64,000 bases of DNA from Dryomyza anilis (Eukaryota > Arthropoda > Insecta > Diptera > Dryomyzidae): the NCBI GenBank assembly GCA_951804985.1, contig OX638130.1, forward strand, positions 1-64,000, written 5' to 3'. The number at the start of each line of letters is the position of its first letter. Position 1 is the stretch's first letter. Made by a program: the position numbers and the translations under genes. The notes beneath the pieces were generated by a model that ran no database searches, was not told the origin of the DNA, and saw only the letters and a list, made by a program, of their open reading frames with translations. This document shows, in pieces, positions 36,853 through 50,761 of the stretch.

Positions 36853-37300
36853 TGCTACTAATCCAGCCGTTTGATGGGAGCCATTTAGATTGGGGGCACC
36901 ACATTTCTTGAGGATCTGGTCTTGAGGATCTGGTGCAGCGCTGCATTACCCTGAAGACAGTCTTGTGCATTTGCTTTATTAATGCGCGGCGGATAGACTT
37001 GTGAGATCGACGAGTTGGACTTTTGTTGGCCGGCGAAGGAGTTGTCGATGTTCCTGTTGCACATGATTTTCGATACCAGAGCGGAATAGCTGGTGGCTGA
37101 CTCTGAACGCTGTGGAAACACTTGTAGTTGTTTGCACATTTTATTTTAAAGATAAAACAAACCTTGCAAAAATAAAACAAACCGTGCACACTTCAAACAA
37201 AATACATTTTCGCATACGGTTCGTAACGACCGTAGAGCTCGACTTCTCGCAGCAATGTATCTTGGGTTTGAGAACCTTCTCGACGATCAGCGGCCTCCAT
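36853..37300 (-). pseudogene. Broken gene fragment (minus strand), U3, 3' deleted
   Basis: Keeps the ATG-led block (37300 down to 37193) and the part up to NLNGSHQT, then ends at the deletion. It also has a private 16-17 bp duplication, CTTGAGGATCTGGT, near 36907-36930. Confidence 0.5.
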
Positions 37301-38038
37301 GTCAACTGTAAAAGTGAACGAAAATATTTAAATAAATCGTTTAAATAATGTTTACTTTGCATTTGTTGTTTGTTCGCCAACTCATCGCAATATGTTCATT
37401 TACAAATGTAGTTCTACGTCCCTGTTTTACATATCCAGGCGGTCCAATTGACTGCAACGCCAAACAATAGGGGTTTGTTTTGCACAACTCTTGCTTTGCC
37501 ATGTGCACACTTGCGCCAATTTCTCAATTAATTTCACGATTAATCGCCTTTATTATCTAGTTCGCAATGTTTTTTTCATTTCTTAAATTTAAAATTGATA
37601 AAGAAATTTTTGATTTTCACAAAATTACAAAGTAAACAAATTGCCGACGCACCAGCGCAAAGATAACAACGAAAGTTAGCAAAAATGAGAAAATGAACAG
37701 TGTGTTTCAGAGACCTAAAAAATTGCATTTTAAATACATGTAATATGCATTTTAGAGCCTTGTACTAATATTAGTAGCTAAATTGAATTAGTACTAAAAT
37801 TTCATTTATGTTATTATTATTATTATTTATAATACTCCAATTTTTATTAATATTATAATTCTTTTATTTTAGAAATTATTACCAATTCTGGTTATACCTA
37901 CACTTGTTTAAGTAAGCAGCCGATACACGATACGATTTAGATAAGTTATGATCAAAATTAAAACATGTTTAGAATAAGCAGAGGTTAGCAAACCACTGTT
38001 TAAGAAAGTTTCCTTTTGAGATTAGATAACGGGCCTTA

Positions 38039-38596
38039 GGGCCAGTTTTTCAGTGCTCGTTTAAACGTAGTTTAAACTCTGTTTAATTAATCTTCTCTTT
38101 AAATTAAACGTCGTTTAATTTTGTTAGCAGTTTTTTGTTTAAAATGAACACAGACCAAAACAAAGACACAGGCAAATGACAAAAAATTCTCTCGATTTTG
38201 ACTTCTGATAAATGTCATTCAAAATTAAATAAATAAAAAAATTGTTTCAGAAAAATAAAATTAATATGTTTTTAAATTTAAACAAGTGATCGAGCAACAA
38301 AAGTGCACGTGAGATTTTTTTTTAATGAATAGTGTGCAAAAATACAAAAATTAATAATAATTTGTGAAAAAGCGCAGTGACAGAAAATAGTGAAAAGTGT
38401 TGTGAAAAAAATTCATGTCAAAAACATTGAAAGTTTAAACCATCAGCATCGGTCGTTTAAACTAAGTTTAAACCATCAGCATCGGTCGTTTAAACTAAGT
38501 TTAAACAACAGTTGAAGTTCACTGAAAAATTCAATTTTGATTTTAAACGAAGTTTAAACCACAAAGAAAGTTCAACTAGCACTGAAAAACTGGCCC
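38039..38596. mobile_element. PIF/Harbinger-type MITE, U3 copy
   Basis: Ends and TTA flanks intact. The left subterminal region lacks CAGTGATT and some of the following bases. A 34-bp stretch around CATCAGCATCGGTCG is tandemly doubled, as in U4. Confidence 0.88.
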
Positions 38597-38643
38597 TTAA
38601 TGGGTATAAATATTTTAAACTTTATAATAATTAAAAAATATTC

Positions 38644-38717
38644 CACCGCCTTCACAGGAATAGAACCCTGTATCAAACGAATACTGCGCAGCAACTCAGT
38701 CACTGCACCACAGTTAA
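38644..38717 (-). mobile_element. tRNA-derived SINE head, U3
   Basis: Same as in U1. Confidence 0.6.
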
Positions 38718-39385
38718 TTGAATTAATAACAGAGTATACTTTTAGGGTATATTTTTTTGGTTATTAATACACACACCAAAATCAAATTACTTGAGTAACG
38801 TGGAGTTTAAAACAAAATTAACATTATTTGAAATAGCATTATTAACATGAATTATAAGGCTAAATGGTCCACATATCTCACGTAGGGCGTACATACATTT
38901 CACGTACCAATCCATTAACTAGAACCAGAGTAATCATGATAAATCTCGAGAATATCGGAATAACACAACAATACTAACATTTTGTAAAAAAAAACAGTGT
39001 ATACTTTTAGGCTGTAATTGGTTTTATCTAACTAATACACACACCAAAAACCAAAAATTACTTTAATAACGTTGAGTTGAAAACAAAACTAACATTATTT
39101 TGAAATAAGTGCCCATATTTCAGGTAGGGCGTACATACATTTCATGTACCAAAATATTAACTAGAACCAGAGAAATAGTTGATAAATAAAAAAAATAATT
39201 TAGACGAATAACAAAAACTAACAGCCATATGCTGTATGTCGTCGATCGACGAAAATCGTCCAGAATTTGTCTGACTTTCGTGTGAGAAAGTTTTTTGTAT
39301 GCTGTATAGCACAGCGTCTCACAATGTGACGACACAATGTAAGAAATAAAATTGTGCGTATGCTGTATGTCGCAAACGAACAATT

Positions 39386-40215
39386 TCGACGATAGCTTCG
39401 TAGCTATGATGATACGCTGCCCGCACCGAAGACATTCGTTAAGAGCAACGAACAGTCTATCGAAACACAAGTATCGGCCGACAAGTACTTTACGCTAAAG
39501 GTCCGTGAAAGGAATACCGAGATTTCCAAGGGTGCAGTTTTCAAGCTACAGGTAAAGTTCCAGCAACTACGATCGCCCATTTCAATTATGCGCAACTTAA
39601 TCATTTATTGCATACGAGTACGTATGCCGCCCGAATACAACGCCGAATTGATCGACATGGAGTCGCTGCTCACTATTCGCGTGCTGGGCGATGATAAGCA
39701 ATTTGATGGTATTTACAAGGTGCAACTGAAGGCAAAGTCTTTTCCACGGCGCGGCAGTGGCTGAAAAATAACCGGCCACTGAAGGAAGTTTTGTCGCTAC
39801 ATGCACTGCTAAGGGATGGCGACGAGTGGATGAACGCAAGCTCGAGCATCTTGACAACATAAATCTGCGTCAGCTGGCGACCACAGAATTATTTTTTAAC
39901 AGCACTGCCAAGTCGATGCCCTGCGAGTTGCTGGACAATGAGCAGAAATTGAATGACATGGTTGCGCTGAGCATCAAGTGCTGGTCGGAAAGCATCACTG
40001 ATGATACTCGGGTGTAAATCACTAATGTACTTACGTAGGTTGAGGTTTTCATATCGACTACTTCGAACTTGTAGTATTAGCAAATTTTCTCCTCGTTCGC
40101 TGATAAATGCGATCCCTACAATGATGGAGAGCCAATCAACAAAGGCGACAAAGTACTGGCTGGTACGGGAACTAGTGGTATATACAATGGAGGGCAATGG
40201 TGAGTATGAAACTTG
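39386..40215 (+). pseudogene. Broken gene fragment (plus strand), U3
   Basis: As in U1, plus a further stop at 40015-40017 (TAC to TAA after DTRV), shared with U4. Confidence 0.55.
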
Positions 40216-40485
40216 ATATAAAAATGTCCGTGATTAAAGTCAATATGTATTTCATACTGTCCCATTCAATAACTAAAAGTATCACAAACTTTCGATTTCA
40301 TTTTAAAAACTGGTGTTAAAAATTTAAAGTAATTGTTGAATATTGAACTATTTACGTGAACTGAATGCATATACAGCTATTTCAAAAATAATAGCAAGAA
40401 TTCACATCTTTTTAGAAGTGTTGCTGAATTGGAATTATGCCATTGCAAAGTCGTGTTATTTTGAAATATTTTTAAATTTTTTTTT

Positions 40486-41887
40486 TATAATTTATAATTT
40501 ATTATTTATAATTTATAATTTATAATTTATAATTTATAATTTATAATTTATAATTTATAATTTATAATTTATAATTTATAATTTATAATTTATAATTTAT
40601 AATTTATAATTTATAATTTATAATTTATAATTTATAATTTATAATTTATAATTTATAATTTATAATTTATAATTTATAATTTATAATTTATAATTTATAA
40701 TTTATAATTTATAATTTATAATTTATAATTTATAATTTATAATTTATAATTTATAATTTATAATTTATAATTTATAATTTATAATTTATAATTTATAATT
40801 TATAATTTATAATTTATAATTTATAATTTATAATTTATAATTTATAATTTATAATTTATAATTTATAATTTATAATTTATAATTTATAATTTATAATTTA
40901 TAATTTATAATTTATAATTTATAATTTATAATTTATAATTTATAATTTATAATTTATAATTTATAATTTATAATTTATAATTTATAATTTATAATTTATA
41001 ATTTATAATTTATAATTTATAATTTATAATTTATAATTTATAATTTATAATTTATAATTTATAATTTATAATTTATAATTTATAATTTATAATTTATAAT
41101 TTATAATTTATAATTTATAATTTATAATTTATAATTTATAATTTATAATTTATAATTTATAATTTATAATTTATAATTTATAATTTATAATTTATAATTT
41201 ATAATTTATAATTTATAATTTATAATTTATAATTTATAATTTATAATTTATAATTTATAATTTATAATTTATAATTTATAATTTATAATTTATAATTTAT
41301 AATTTATAATTTATAATTTATAATTTATAATTTATAATTTATAATTTATAATTTATAATTTATAATTTATAATTTATAATTTATAATTTATAATTTATAA
41401 TTTATAATTTATAATTTATAATTTATAATTTATAATTTATAATTTATAATTTATAATTTATAATTTATAATTTATAATTTATAATTTATAATTTATAATT
41501 TATAATTTATAATTTATAATTTATAATTTATAATTTATAATTTATAATTTATAATTTATAATTTATAATTTATAAATTATAATTTATAATTTATAATTTA
41601 TAATTTATAATTTATAATTTATAATTTATAATTTATAATTTATAATTTATAATTTATAATTTATAATTTATAATTTATAATTTATAATTTATAATTTATA
41701 ATTTATAATTTATAATTTATAATTTATAATTTATAATTTATAATTTATAATTTATAATTTATAATTTATAATTTATAATTTATAATTTATAATTTATAAT
41801 TTATAATTTATAATTTATAATTTATAATTTATAATTTATAATTTATAATTTATAATTTATAATTTATAATTTATAATTTATAATTTT
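40486..41887 (-). repeat. Heptamer array A4, about 200 copies
   Basis: (ATAATTT)n with an imperfect first few units (TTATTATTTAT) and one locally inverted unit near 41573 (TATAAATTATAATTT). Confidence 0.97.
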
Positions 41888-41906
41888 TACTTTGCATTTG
41901 TTGGTA

Positions 41907-42739
41907 CACTAAGAAAACAAGATGTTTATGAAAGTCTTGCTTCAACTATTCGTTTAAATTTACGCCTTGTAGCAAATATACAAACATCCCATAAGTTTCA
42001 ATAAAGTTGCAGCAAAACTATTAATATTTTTAGAATATGACTATATGTAGATAGTTACGAGATGTTTGCCACAACAGCAATGAAATTGAGATATTTACAG
42101 TTGACTGATAGCAAACATCCTGAGTTCTTGCAGCAACATTTTGAGGTATTTTGACATTTAACTACCATAAAAACGGAAAGTGGCGTACTTTTTCCTTACG
42201 TTCCATTTATCCACAATAATTAAGTAAATTCAATGGTGTAAAAAAAGTGCCCACTCAATTTAATGGTAAAAGTGATTATAAAATATCCTGTGATTTAAAT
42301 TATCAACACGTGATGGAAAATATTTCTTTTCAGAGTTAACTTTGATGATAGCGTCGCCTGTCGGACTTGGTTCTTCTGCGAAGAAATCTCAAGTCATTTA
42401 AAAAGACAATGGCGATGTATACCAGGATGTACCATGTACCAGGATACTGTTTTAATTCTAGAATAAATAAAAATACATTCGATTCATTTTCTTTCAATTC
42501 AATAAAAATTACTCCGCGAAGTCTAATGGAGTACCTTTTCCAAATATTCATCAACTATCTTCCTATTTGTAAGATGTTGCTATAGATAATCGTAAATTTG
42601 AAAGATGGTTGCTAGAAATATTTATCGTATTTGACGAATGTTTGAGAGATGGTTGTCTCAAATACGATTTAAATAATTTGTAAATAACTTGATATTTAGG
42701 GCTGTGATATTTCTGGCAATCATTTTTGTTTTCTTAGTG
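41907..42739. mobile_element. CACTA-ended MITE, U4 copy
   Basis: 833 bp, essentially identical to the U3 copy. Confidence 0.7.
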
Positions 42740-42892
42740 ATATATTTACCTCTTTCGCCAACTCATCGCAATATGTTCATTTACAAATGTAGTTCTTACG
42801 TCCCTGTTTTACATATCCAGGCGGTCCAATTTGACTGCAACGCCAAGCAATAGGGAGTTTGTTTTGCATTACCATGTGCACACTTGCGTTTA

Positions 42893-43012
42893 CATTTTTT
42901 GATTTTATTTATAATTCTTAATTAAAAATTAAAAAAAAAAATAATTAAAAGAATAAAAAATTATTACCCTGGCCGAGATTCGAACCTGCGATTCCGAACT
43001 AATTTTTTGCTA
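42893..43012 (-). mobile_element. SINE-like copy, U4
   Basis: Single truncated copy, as in U3, with the same deletion edge. Confidence 0.5.
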
Positions 43013-43441
43013 CTAATCCAGCCGTTTGATGGGAGCCATTTAGATTGGGGGCACCACATTTCTTGAGGATCTGGTGCAGCGCTGCATTACCCTGAAGACA
43101 GTCTTGTGCATTTGCTTTATTAATGCGCGGCGGATAGACTTGTGTGATCGACGAGTTGGACTTTTGTTGGCCGGCGAAGGAGTTGTCGATGTTCCTGTTG
43201 CACATGATTTTCGATACCAGAGCGGAATAGCTGGTGGCTGACTCTGAACGCTGTGGAAACACTTGTAGTTGTTTGCACATTTTATTTTAAAGATAAAACA
43301 AACCTTGCAAAAATAAAACAAACCGTGCACACTTCAAACAAAATACATTTTCGCATACGGTTCGTAACGACCGTAGAGCTCGACTTCTCGCAGCAATGTA
43401 TCTTGGGTTTGAGAACCTTCTCGACGATCAGCGGCCTCCAT
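43010..43441 (-). pseudogene. Broken gene fragment (minus strand), U4, 3' deleted
   Basis: As U3 but without the private short duplication. The ATG-led block is at 43441 down to 43334. Confidence 0.5.
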
Positions 43442-44179
43442 GTCAACTGTAAAAGTGAACGAAAATATTTAAATAAATCGTTTAAATAATGTTTACTTTG
43501 CATTTGTTGTTTGTTCGCCAACTCATCGCAATATGTTCATTTACAAATGTAGTTCTACGTCCCTGTTTTACATATCCAGGCGGTCCAATTGACTGCAACG
43601 CCAAACAATAGGGGTTTGTTTTGCACAACTCTTGCTTTGCCATGTGCACACTTGCGCCAATTTCTCAATTAATTTCACGATTAATCGCCTTTATTATCTA
43701 GTTCGCAATGTTTTTTTCATTTCTTAAATTTAAAATTGATAAAGAAATTTTTGATTTTCACAAAATTACAAAGTAAACAAATTGCCGACGCACCAGCGCA
43801 AAGATAACAACGAAAGTTAGCAAAAATGAGAAAATGAACAGTGTGTTTCAGAGACCTAAAAAATTGCATTTTAAATACATGTAATATGCATTTTAGAGCC
43901 TTGTACTAATATTAGTAGCTAAATTGAATTAGTACTAAAATTTCATTTATGTTATTATTATTATTATTTATAATACTCCAATTTTTATTAATATTATAAT
44001 TCTTTTATTTTAGAAATTATTACCAATTCTGGTTATACCTACACTTGTTTAAGTAAGCAGCCGATACACGATACGATTTAGATAAGTTATGATCAAAATT
44101 AAAACATGTTTAGAATAAGCAGAGGTTAGCAAACCACTGTTTAAGAAAGTTTCCTTTTCAGATTAGATAACGGGCCTTA

Positions 44180-44752
44180 GGGCCAGTTTTTCAGTGCTCG
44201 TTTAAACGTAGTTTAAACTCTGTTTAATTAATCTTCTCTTTAAATTAAACGTCGTTTAATTTTGTTAGCAGTTTTTCAGTGATTGTTTAAAATGAACACA
44301 GACCAAAACAATACATATGGCACCACAGGCAAATTACAAAAAATTCTCTCGATTTTGACTTCTGATAAATGTCATTCAAAATTAAATAAATAAAAAAATT
44401 GTTTCAGAAAAATAAAATTAATATGTTTTTAAATTTAATCAAGTGATCGAGCAACAAAAGTGCACGTGAGATTTTTTTTAATGAATAGTGTGCAAAAATA
44501 CAAAAATTAATAATAATTTGTGAAAAAGCGCAGTGACAGAAAATAGTGAAAAGTGTTGTGAAAAAAATTCATGTCAAAAACATTGAAAGTTTAAACCATC
44601 AGCATCGGTCGTTTAAACTAAGTTTAAACCATCAGCATCGGTCGTTTAAACTAAGTTTAAACAACAGTTGAAGTTCACTGAAAAATTCAATTTTGATTTT
44701 AAACGAAGTTTAAACCACAAAGAAAGTTCAACTAGCACTGAAAAACTGGCCC
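44180..44752. mobile_element. PIF/Harbinger-type MITE, U4 copy
   Basis: 19-bp ends and TTA flanks intact. Has the doubled CATCAGCATCGGTCG block, and keeps the left subterminal sequence lost in U3. Confidence 0.88.
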
Positions 44753-44799
44753 TTAATGGGTATAAATATTTTAAACTTTATAATAATTAAAAAATATTC

Positions 44800-44873
44800 C
44801 ACCGCCTTCACAGGAATAGAACCCTGTATCAAACGAATACTGCGCAGCAACTCAGTCACTGCACCACAGTTAA
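44800..44873 (-). mobile_element. tRNA-derived SINE head, U4 first copy
   Basis: Same as in U1. Confidence 0.6.
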
Positions 44874-45314
44874 TTGAATTAATAACAGAGTATACTTTTA
44901 GGGTATATTTTTTTGGTTATTAATACACACACCAAAATCAAATTACTTGAGTAACGTGGAGTTTAAAACAAAATTAACATTATTTGAAATAGCATTATTA
45001 ACATGAATTATAAGGCTAAATGGTCCACATATCTCACGTAGGGCGTACATACATTTCACGTACCAATCCATTAACTAGAACCAGAGTAATCATGATAAAT
45101 CTCGAGAATATCGTAATAACACAACAATACTAACATTTTGTAAAAAAAACAGTGTATACTTTTAGGCTGTAATTGGTTTTATCTAACTAATACACACACC
45201 AAAAACCAAAAATTACTTTAATAACGTTGAGTTGAAAACAAAACTAACATTATTTTGAAATAAGTGCCCATATTTCAAGTAGGGCGTACATACATTTCAT
45301 GTATGAAAATTTAA

Positions 45315-46060
45315 AGAAAGTTTAAATTGAAAGTTTAAACCATCAGCATCGGTCGTTTAAACTAAGTTTAAACCATCAGCATCGGTCGTTTAAACTAAGT
45401 TTAAACAACAGTTGAAGTTCACTGAAAAATTCAATTTTGATTTTAAACGAAGAAAGTTCAACTAGCACTGAAAAACTGGCCCTTAATGGGTATAAATATT
45501 TTAAACTTTATAATAATTAAAAAATATTCCACCGCCTTCACAGGAATAGAACCCTGTATCAAACGAATACTGCGCAGCAACTCAGTCACTGCACCACAGT
45601 TAATTGAATTAATAACAGAGTATACTTTTAGGGTATATTTTTTTGGTTAAATTAATACACACACCAAAATCAAATTACTTGAGTAACGTGGAGTTTAAAA
45701 CAAAATTAACATTATTTGAAATAGCATTATTAACATGAATTATAAGGCTAAATGGTCCACATATCTCACGTAGGGCGTACATACATTTCACGTACCAATC
45801 CATTAACTAGAACCAGAGTAATCATGATAAATCTCGAGAATATCGGAATAACACAACAATACTAACATTTTGTAAAAAAAACAGTGTATACTTTAATGCT
45901 GTAATTGGTTTTATCTAACTAATACACACACCAAAAACCAAAAATTACTTTAATAACGTTGAGTTGAAAACAAAACTAACATTATTTTGAAATAAGTGCC
46001 CATATTTCAGGTAGGGCGTACATACATTTCATGTACCAAAATATTAACTAGAACCAGAGA
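45315..46060. repeat. Internal tandem duplication specific to U4 (period about 744 bp)
   Basis: Second copy of the stretch from about 44571. It starts inside the Harbinger MITE (AAAGTTTAAACCATCAG) and includes that element's right end (with a small deletion near 45450), a second tRNA-like SINE head (45540-45613) and the 263-bp repeats. It parallels the U2 duplication but has different breakpoints. Confidence 0.85.
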
Positions 46061-46272
46061 AATAGTTGATAAATAAAAAAAATAATTTAGACGAATAACA
46101 AAAACTAACAGCCATATGCTGTATGTCGTCGATCGACGAAAATCGTCCAGAATTTGTCTGACTTTCGTGTGAGAAAGTTTTTTGTATGCTGTATAGCACA
46201 GCGTCTCACAATGTGACGACACAATGTAAGAAATAAAATTGTGCGTATGCTGTATGTCGCAAACGAACAATT

Positions 46273-47102
46273 TCGACGATAGCTTCGTAGCTATGATGAT
46301 ACGCTGCCCGCACCGAAGACATTCGTTAAGAGCAACGAACAGTCTATCGAGACACAAGTATCGGCCGACAAGTACTTTACGCTAAAGGTCCGTGAAAGGA
46401 ATACCGAGATTTCCAAGGGTGCAGTTTTCAAGCTACAGGTAAAGTTCCAGCAACTACGATCGCCCATTTCAATTATGCGCAACTTAATCATTTATTGCAT
46501 ACGAGTACGTATGCCGCCCGAATACAACGCCGAATTGATCGACATGGAGTCGCTGCTCACTATTCGCGTGCTGGGCGATGATAAGCAATTTGATGGTATT
46601 TACAAGGTGCAACTGAAGGCAAAGTCTTTTCCACGGCGCGGCAGTGGCTGAAAAATAACCGGCCACTGAAGGAAGTTTTGTCGCTACATGCACTGCTAAG
46701 GGATGGCGACGAGTGGATGAACGCAAGCTCGAGCATCTTGACAACATAAATCTGCGTCAGCTGGCGACCACAGAATTATTTTTTAACAGCACTGCCAAGT
46801 CGATGCCCTGCGAGTTGCTGGACAATGAGCAGAAATTGAATGACATGGTTGCGCTGAGCATCAAGTGCTGGTCGGAAAGCATCACTGATGATACTCGGGT
46901 GTAAATCACTAATGTACTTACGTAGGTTGAGGTTTTCATATCGACTACTTCGAACTTGTAGTATTAGCAAATTTTCTCCTCGTTCGCTGATAAATGCGAT
47001 CCCTACAATGATGGAGAGCCAATCAACAAAGGCGACAAAGTACTGGCTGGTACGGGAACTAGTGGTATATACAATGGAGGGCAATGGTGAGTATGAAACT
47101 TG
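46273..47102 (+). pseudogene. Broken gene fragment (plus strand), U4
   Basis: Nearly identical to the U3 copy, with the same TAA at 46902-46904. Confidence 0.55.
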
Positions 47103-47372
47103 ATATAAAAATGTCCGTGATTAAAGTCAATATGTATTTCATACTGTCCCATTCAATAACTAAAAGTATCCCAAACTTTCGATTTCATTTTAAAAACTGG
47201 TGTTAAAAATTTAAAGTAATTGTTGAATATTGAACTATTTACGTGAACTGAATGCATATACAGCTATTTCAAAAATAATAGCAAGAATTCACATCTTTTT
47301 AGAAGTGTTGCTGAATTGGAATTATGCCATTGCAAAGTCGTGTTATTTTGAAATATTTTTAAATTTTTTTTT

Positions 47373-50300
47373 TATAATTTATAATTTATAATTTATAATT
47401 TATAATTTATAATTTATAATTTATAATTTATAATTTATAATTTATAATTTATAATTTATAATTTATAATTTATAATTTATAATTTATAATTTATAATTTA
47501 TAATTTATAATTTATAATTTATAATTTATAATTTATAATTTATAATTTATAATTTATAATTTATAATTTATAATTTATAATTTATAATTTATAATTTATA
47601 ATTTATAATTTATAATTTATAATTTATAATTTATAATTTATAATTTATAATTTATAATTTATAATTTATAATTTATAATTTATAATTTATAATTTATAAT
47701 TTATAATTTATAATTTATAATTTATAATTTATAATTTATAATTTATAATTTATAATTTATAATTTATAATTTATAATTTATAATTTATAATTTATAATTT
47801 ATAATTTATAATTTATAATTTATAATTTATAATTTATAATTTATAATTTATAATTTATAATTTATAATTTATAATTTATAATTTATAATTTATAATTTAT
47901 AATTTATAATTTATAATTTATAATTTATAATTTATAATTTATAATTTATAATTTATAATTTATAATTTATAATTTATAATTTATAATTTATAATTTATAA
48001 TTTATAATTTATAATTTATAATTTATAATTTATAATTTATAATTTATAATTTATAATTTATAATTTATAATTTATAATTTATAATTTATAATTTATAATT
48101 TATAATTTATAATTTATAATTTATAATTTATAATTTATAATTTATAATTTATAATTTATAATTTATAATTTATAATTTATAATTTATAATTTATAATTTA
48201 TAATTTATAATTTATAATTTATAATTTATAATTTATAATTTATAATTTATAATTTATAATTTATAATTTATAATTTATAATTTATAATTTATAATTTATA
48301 ATTTATAATTTATAATTTATAATTTATAATTTATAATTTATAATTTATAATTTATAATTTATAATTTATAATTTATAATTTATAATTTATAATTTATAAT
48401 TTATAATTTATAATTTATAATTTATAATTTATAATTTATAATTTATAATTTATAATTTATAATTTATAATTTATAATTTATAATTTATAATTTATAATTT
48501 ATAATTTATAATTTATAATTTATAATTTATAATTTATAATTTATAATTTATAATTTATAATTTATAATTTATAATTTATAATTTATAATTTATAATTTAT
48601 AATTTATAATTTATAATTTATAATTTATAATTTATAATTTATAATTTATAATTTATAATTTATAATTTATAATTTATAATTTATAATTTATAATTTATAA
48701 TTTATAATTTATAATTTATAATTTATAATTTATAATTTATAATTTATAATTTATAATTTATAATTTATAATTTATAATTTATAATTTATAATTTATAATT
48801 TATAATTTATAATTTATAATTTATAATTTATAATTTATAATTTATAATTTATAATTTATAATTTATAATTTATAATTTATAATTTATAATTTATAATTTA
48901 TAATTTATAATTTATAATTTATAATTTATAATTTATAATTTATAATTTATAATTTATAATTTATAATTTATAATTTATAATTTATAATTTATAATTTATA
49001 ATTTATAATTTATAATTTATAATTTATAATTTATAATTTATAATTTATAATTTATAATTTATAATTTATAATTTATAATTTATAATTTATAATTTATAAT
49101 TTATAATTTATAATTTATAATTTATAATTTATAATTTATAATTTATAATTTATAATTTATAATTTATAATTTATAATTTATAATTTATAATTTATAATTT
49201 ATAATTTATAATTTATAATTTATAATTTATAATTTATAATTTATAATTTATAATTTATAATTTATAATTTATAATTTATAATTTATAATTTATAATTTAT
49301 AATTTATAATTTATAATTTATAATTTATAATTTATAATTTATAATTTATAATTTATAATTTATAATTTATAATTTATAATTTATAATTTATAATTTATAA
49401 TTTATAATTTATAATTTATAATTTATAATTTATAATTTATAATTTATAATTTATAATTTATAATTTATAATTTATAATTTATAATTTATAATTTATAATT
49501 TATAATTTATAATTTATAATTTATAATTTATAATTTATAATTTATAATTTATAATTTATAATTTATAATTTATAATTTATAATTTATAATTTATAATTTA
49601 TAATTTATAATTTATAATTTATAATTTATAATTTATAATTTATAATTTATAATTTATAATTTATAATTTATAATTTATAATTTATAATTTATAATTTATA
49701 ATTTATAATTTATAATTTATAATTTATAATTTATAATTTATAATTTATAATTTATAATTTATAATTTATAATTTATAATTTATAATTTATAATTTATAAT
49801 TTATAATTTATAATTTATAATTTATAATTTATAATTTATAATTTATAATTTATAATTTATAATTTATAATTTATAATTTATAATTTATAATTTATAATTT
49901 ATAATTTATAATTTATAATTTATAATTTATAATTTATAATTTATAATTTATAATTTATAATTTATAATTTATAATTTATAATTTATAATTTATAATTTAT
50001 AATTTATAATTTATAATTTATAATTTATAATTTATAATTTATAATTTATAATTTATAATTTATAATTTATAATTTATAATTTATAATTTATAATTTATAA
50101 TTTATAATTTATAATTTATAATTTATAATTTATAATTTATAATTTATAATTTATAATTTATAATTTATAATTTATAATTTATAATTTATAATTTATAATT
50201 TATAATTTATAATTTATAATTTATAATTTATAATTTATAATTTATAATTTATAATTTATAATTTATAATTTATAATTTATAATTTATAATTTATAATTTA

Positions 50301-50757
50301 TAATTTATAATTTATAATTTATAATTTATAATTTATAATTTATAATTTATAATTTATAATTTATAATTTATAATTTATAATTTATAATTTATAATTTATA
50401 ATTTATAATTTATAATTTATAATTTATAATTTATAATTTATAATTTATAATTTATAATTTATAATTTATAATTTATAATTTATAATTTATAATTTATAAT
50501 TTATAATTTATAATTTATAATTTATAATTTATAATTTATAATTTATAATTTATAATTTATAATTTATAATTTATAATTTATAATTTATAATTTATAATTT
50601 ATAATTTATAATTTATAATTTATAATTTATAATTTATAATTTAGAATTTAGAATTTAGAATTTAGAATTTAGAATTTATAATTTATAATTTATAATTTAG
50701 AATTTAGAATTTAGAATTTAGAATTTAGAATTTAGAATTTATAATTTATAATTTATT
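47373..50757 (-). repeat. Heptamer array A5, about 483 copies
   Basis: Longest array. The last 120 bp (50641-50757) switch to blocks of the variant AGAATTT, five units then six units, separated by normal units. It then degenerates and joins a retrotransposon at about 50762. Confidence 0.97.
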
Positions 50758-50761
50758 TATA

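Larger units (their letters stand above)
35733..41887 (+). repeat. Composite repeat unit U3 including array A4
   Basis: Lacks the second SINE-like copy and the 3' third of the minus-strand gene fragment: AACTAATTTTTTGCTACTAATCC bridges the deletion near 36850. U4 has the same deletion and many shared variants, so U3 and U4 are sisters. Confidence 0.9.
41888..50757 (+). repeat. Composite repeat unit U4 including array A5
   Basis: Closest relative of U3. It carries its own 744-bp internal duplication (second copy from about 45315 to 46060) of the Harbinger right end, the tRNA-like SINE and the 263-bp repeats. It ends in the longest heptamer array, after which the next unit start is missing. 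Confidence 0.9.
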
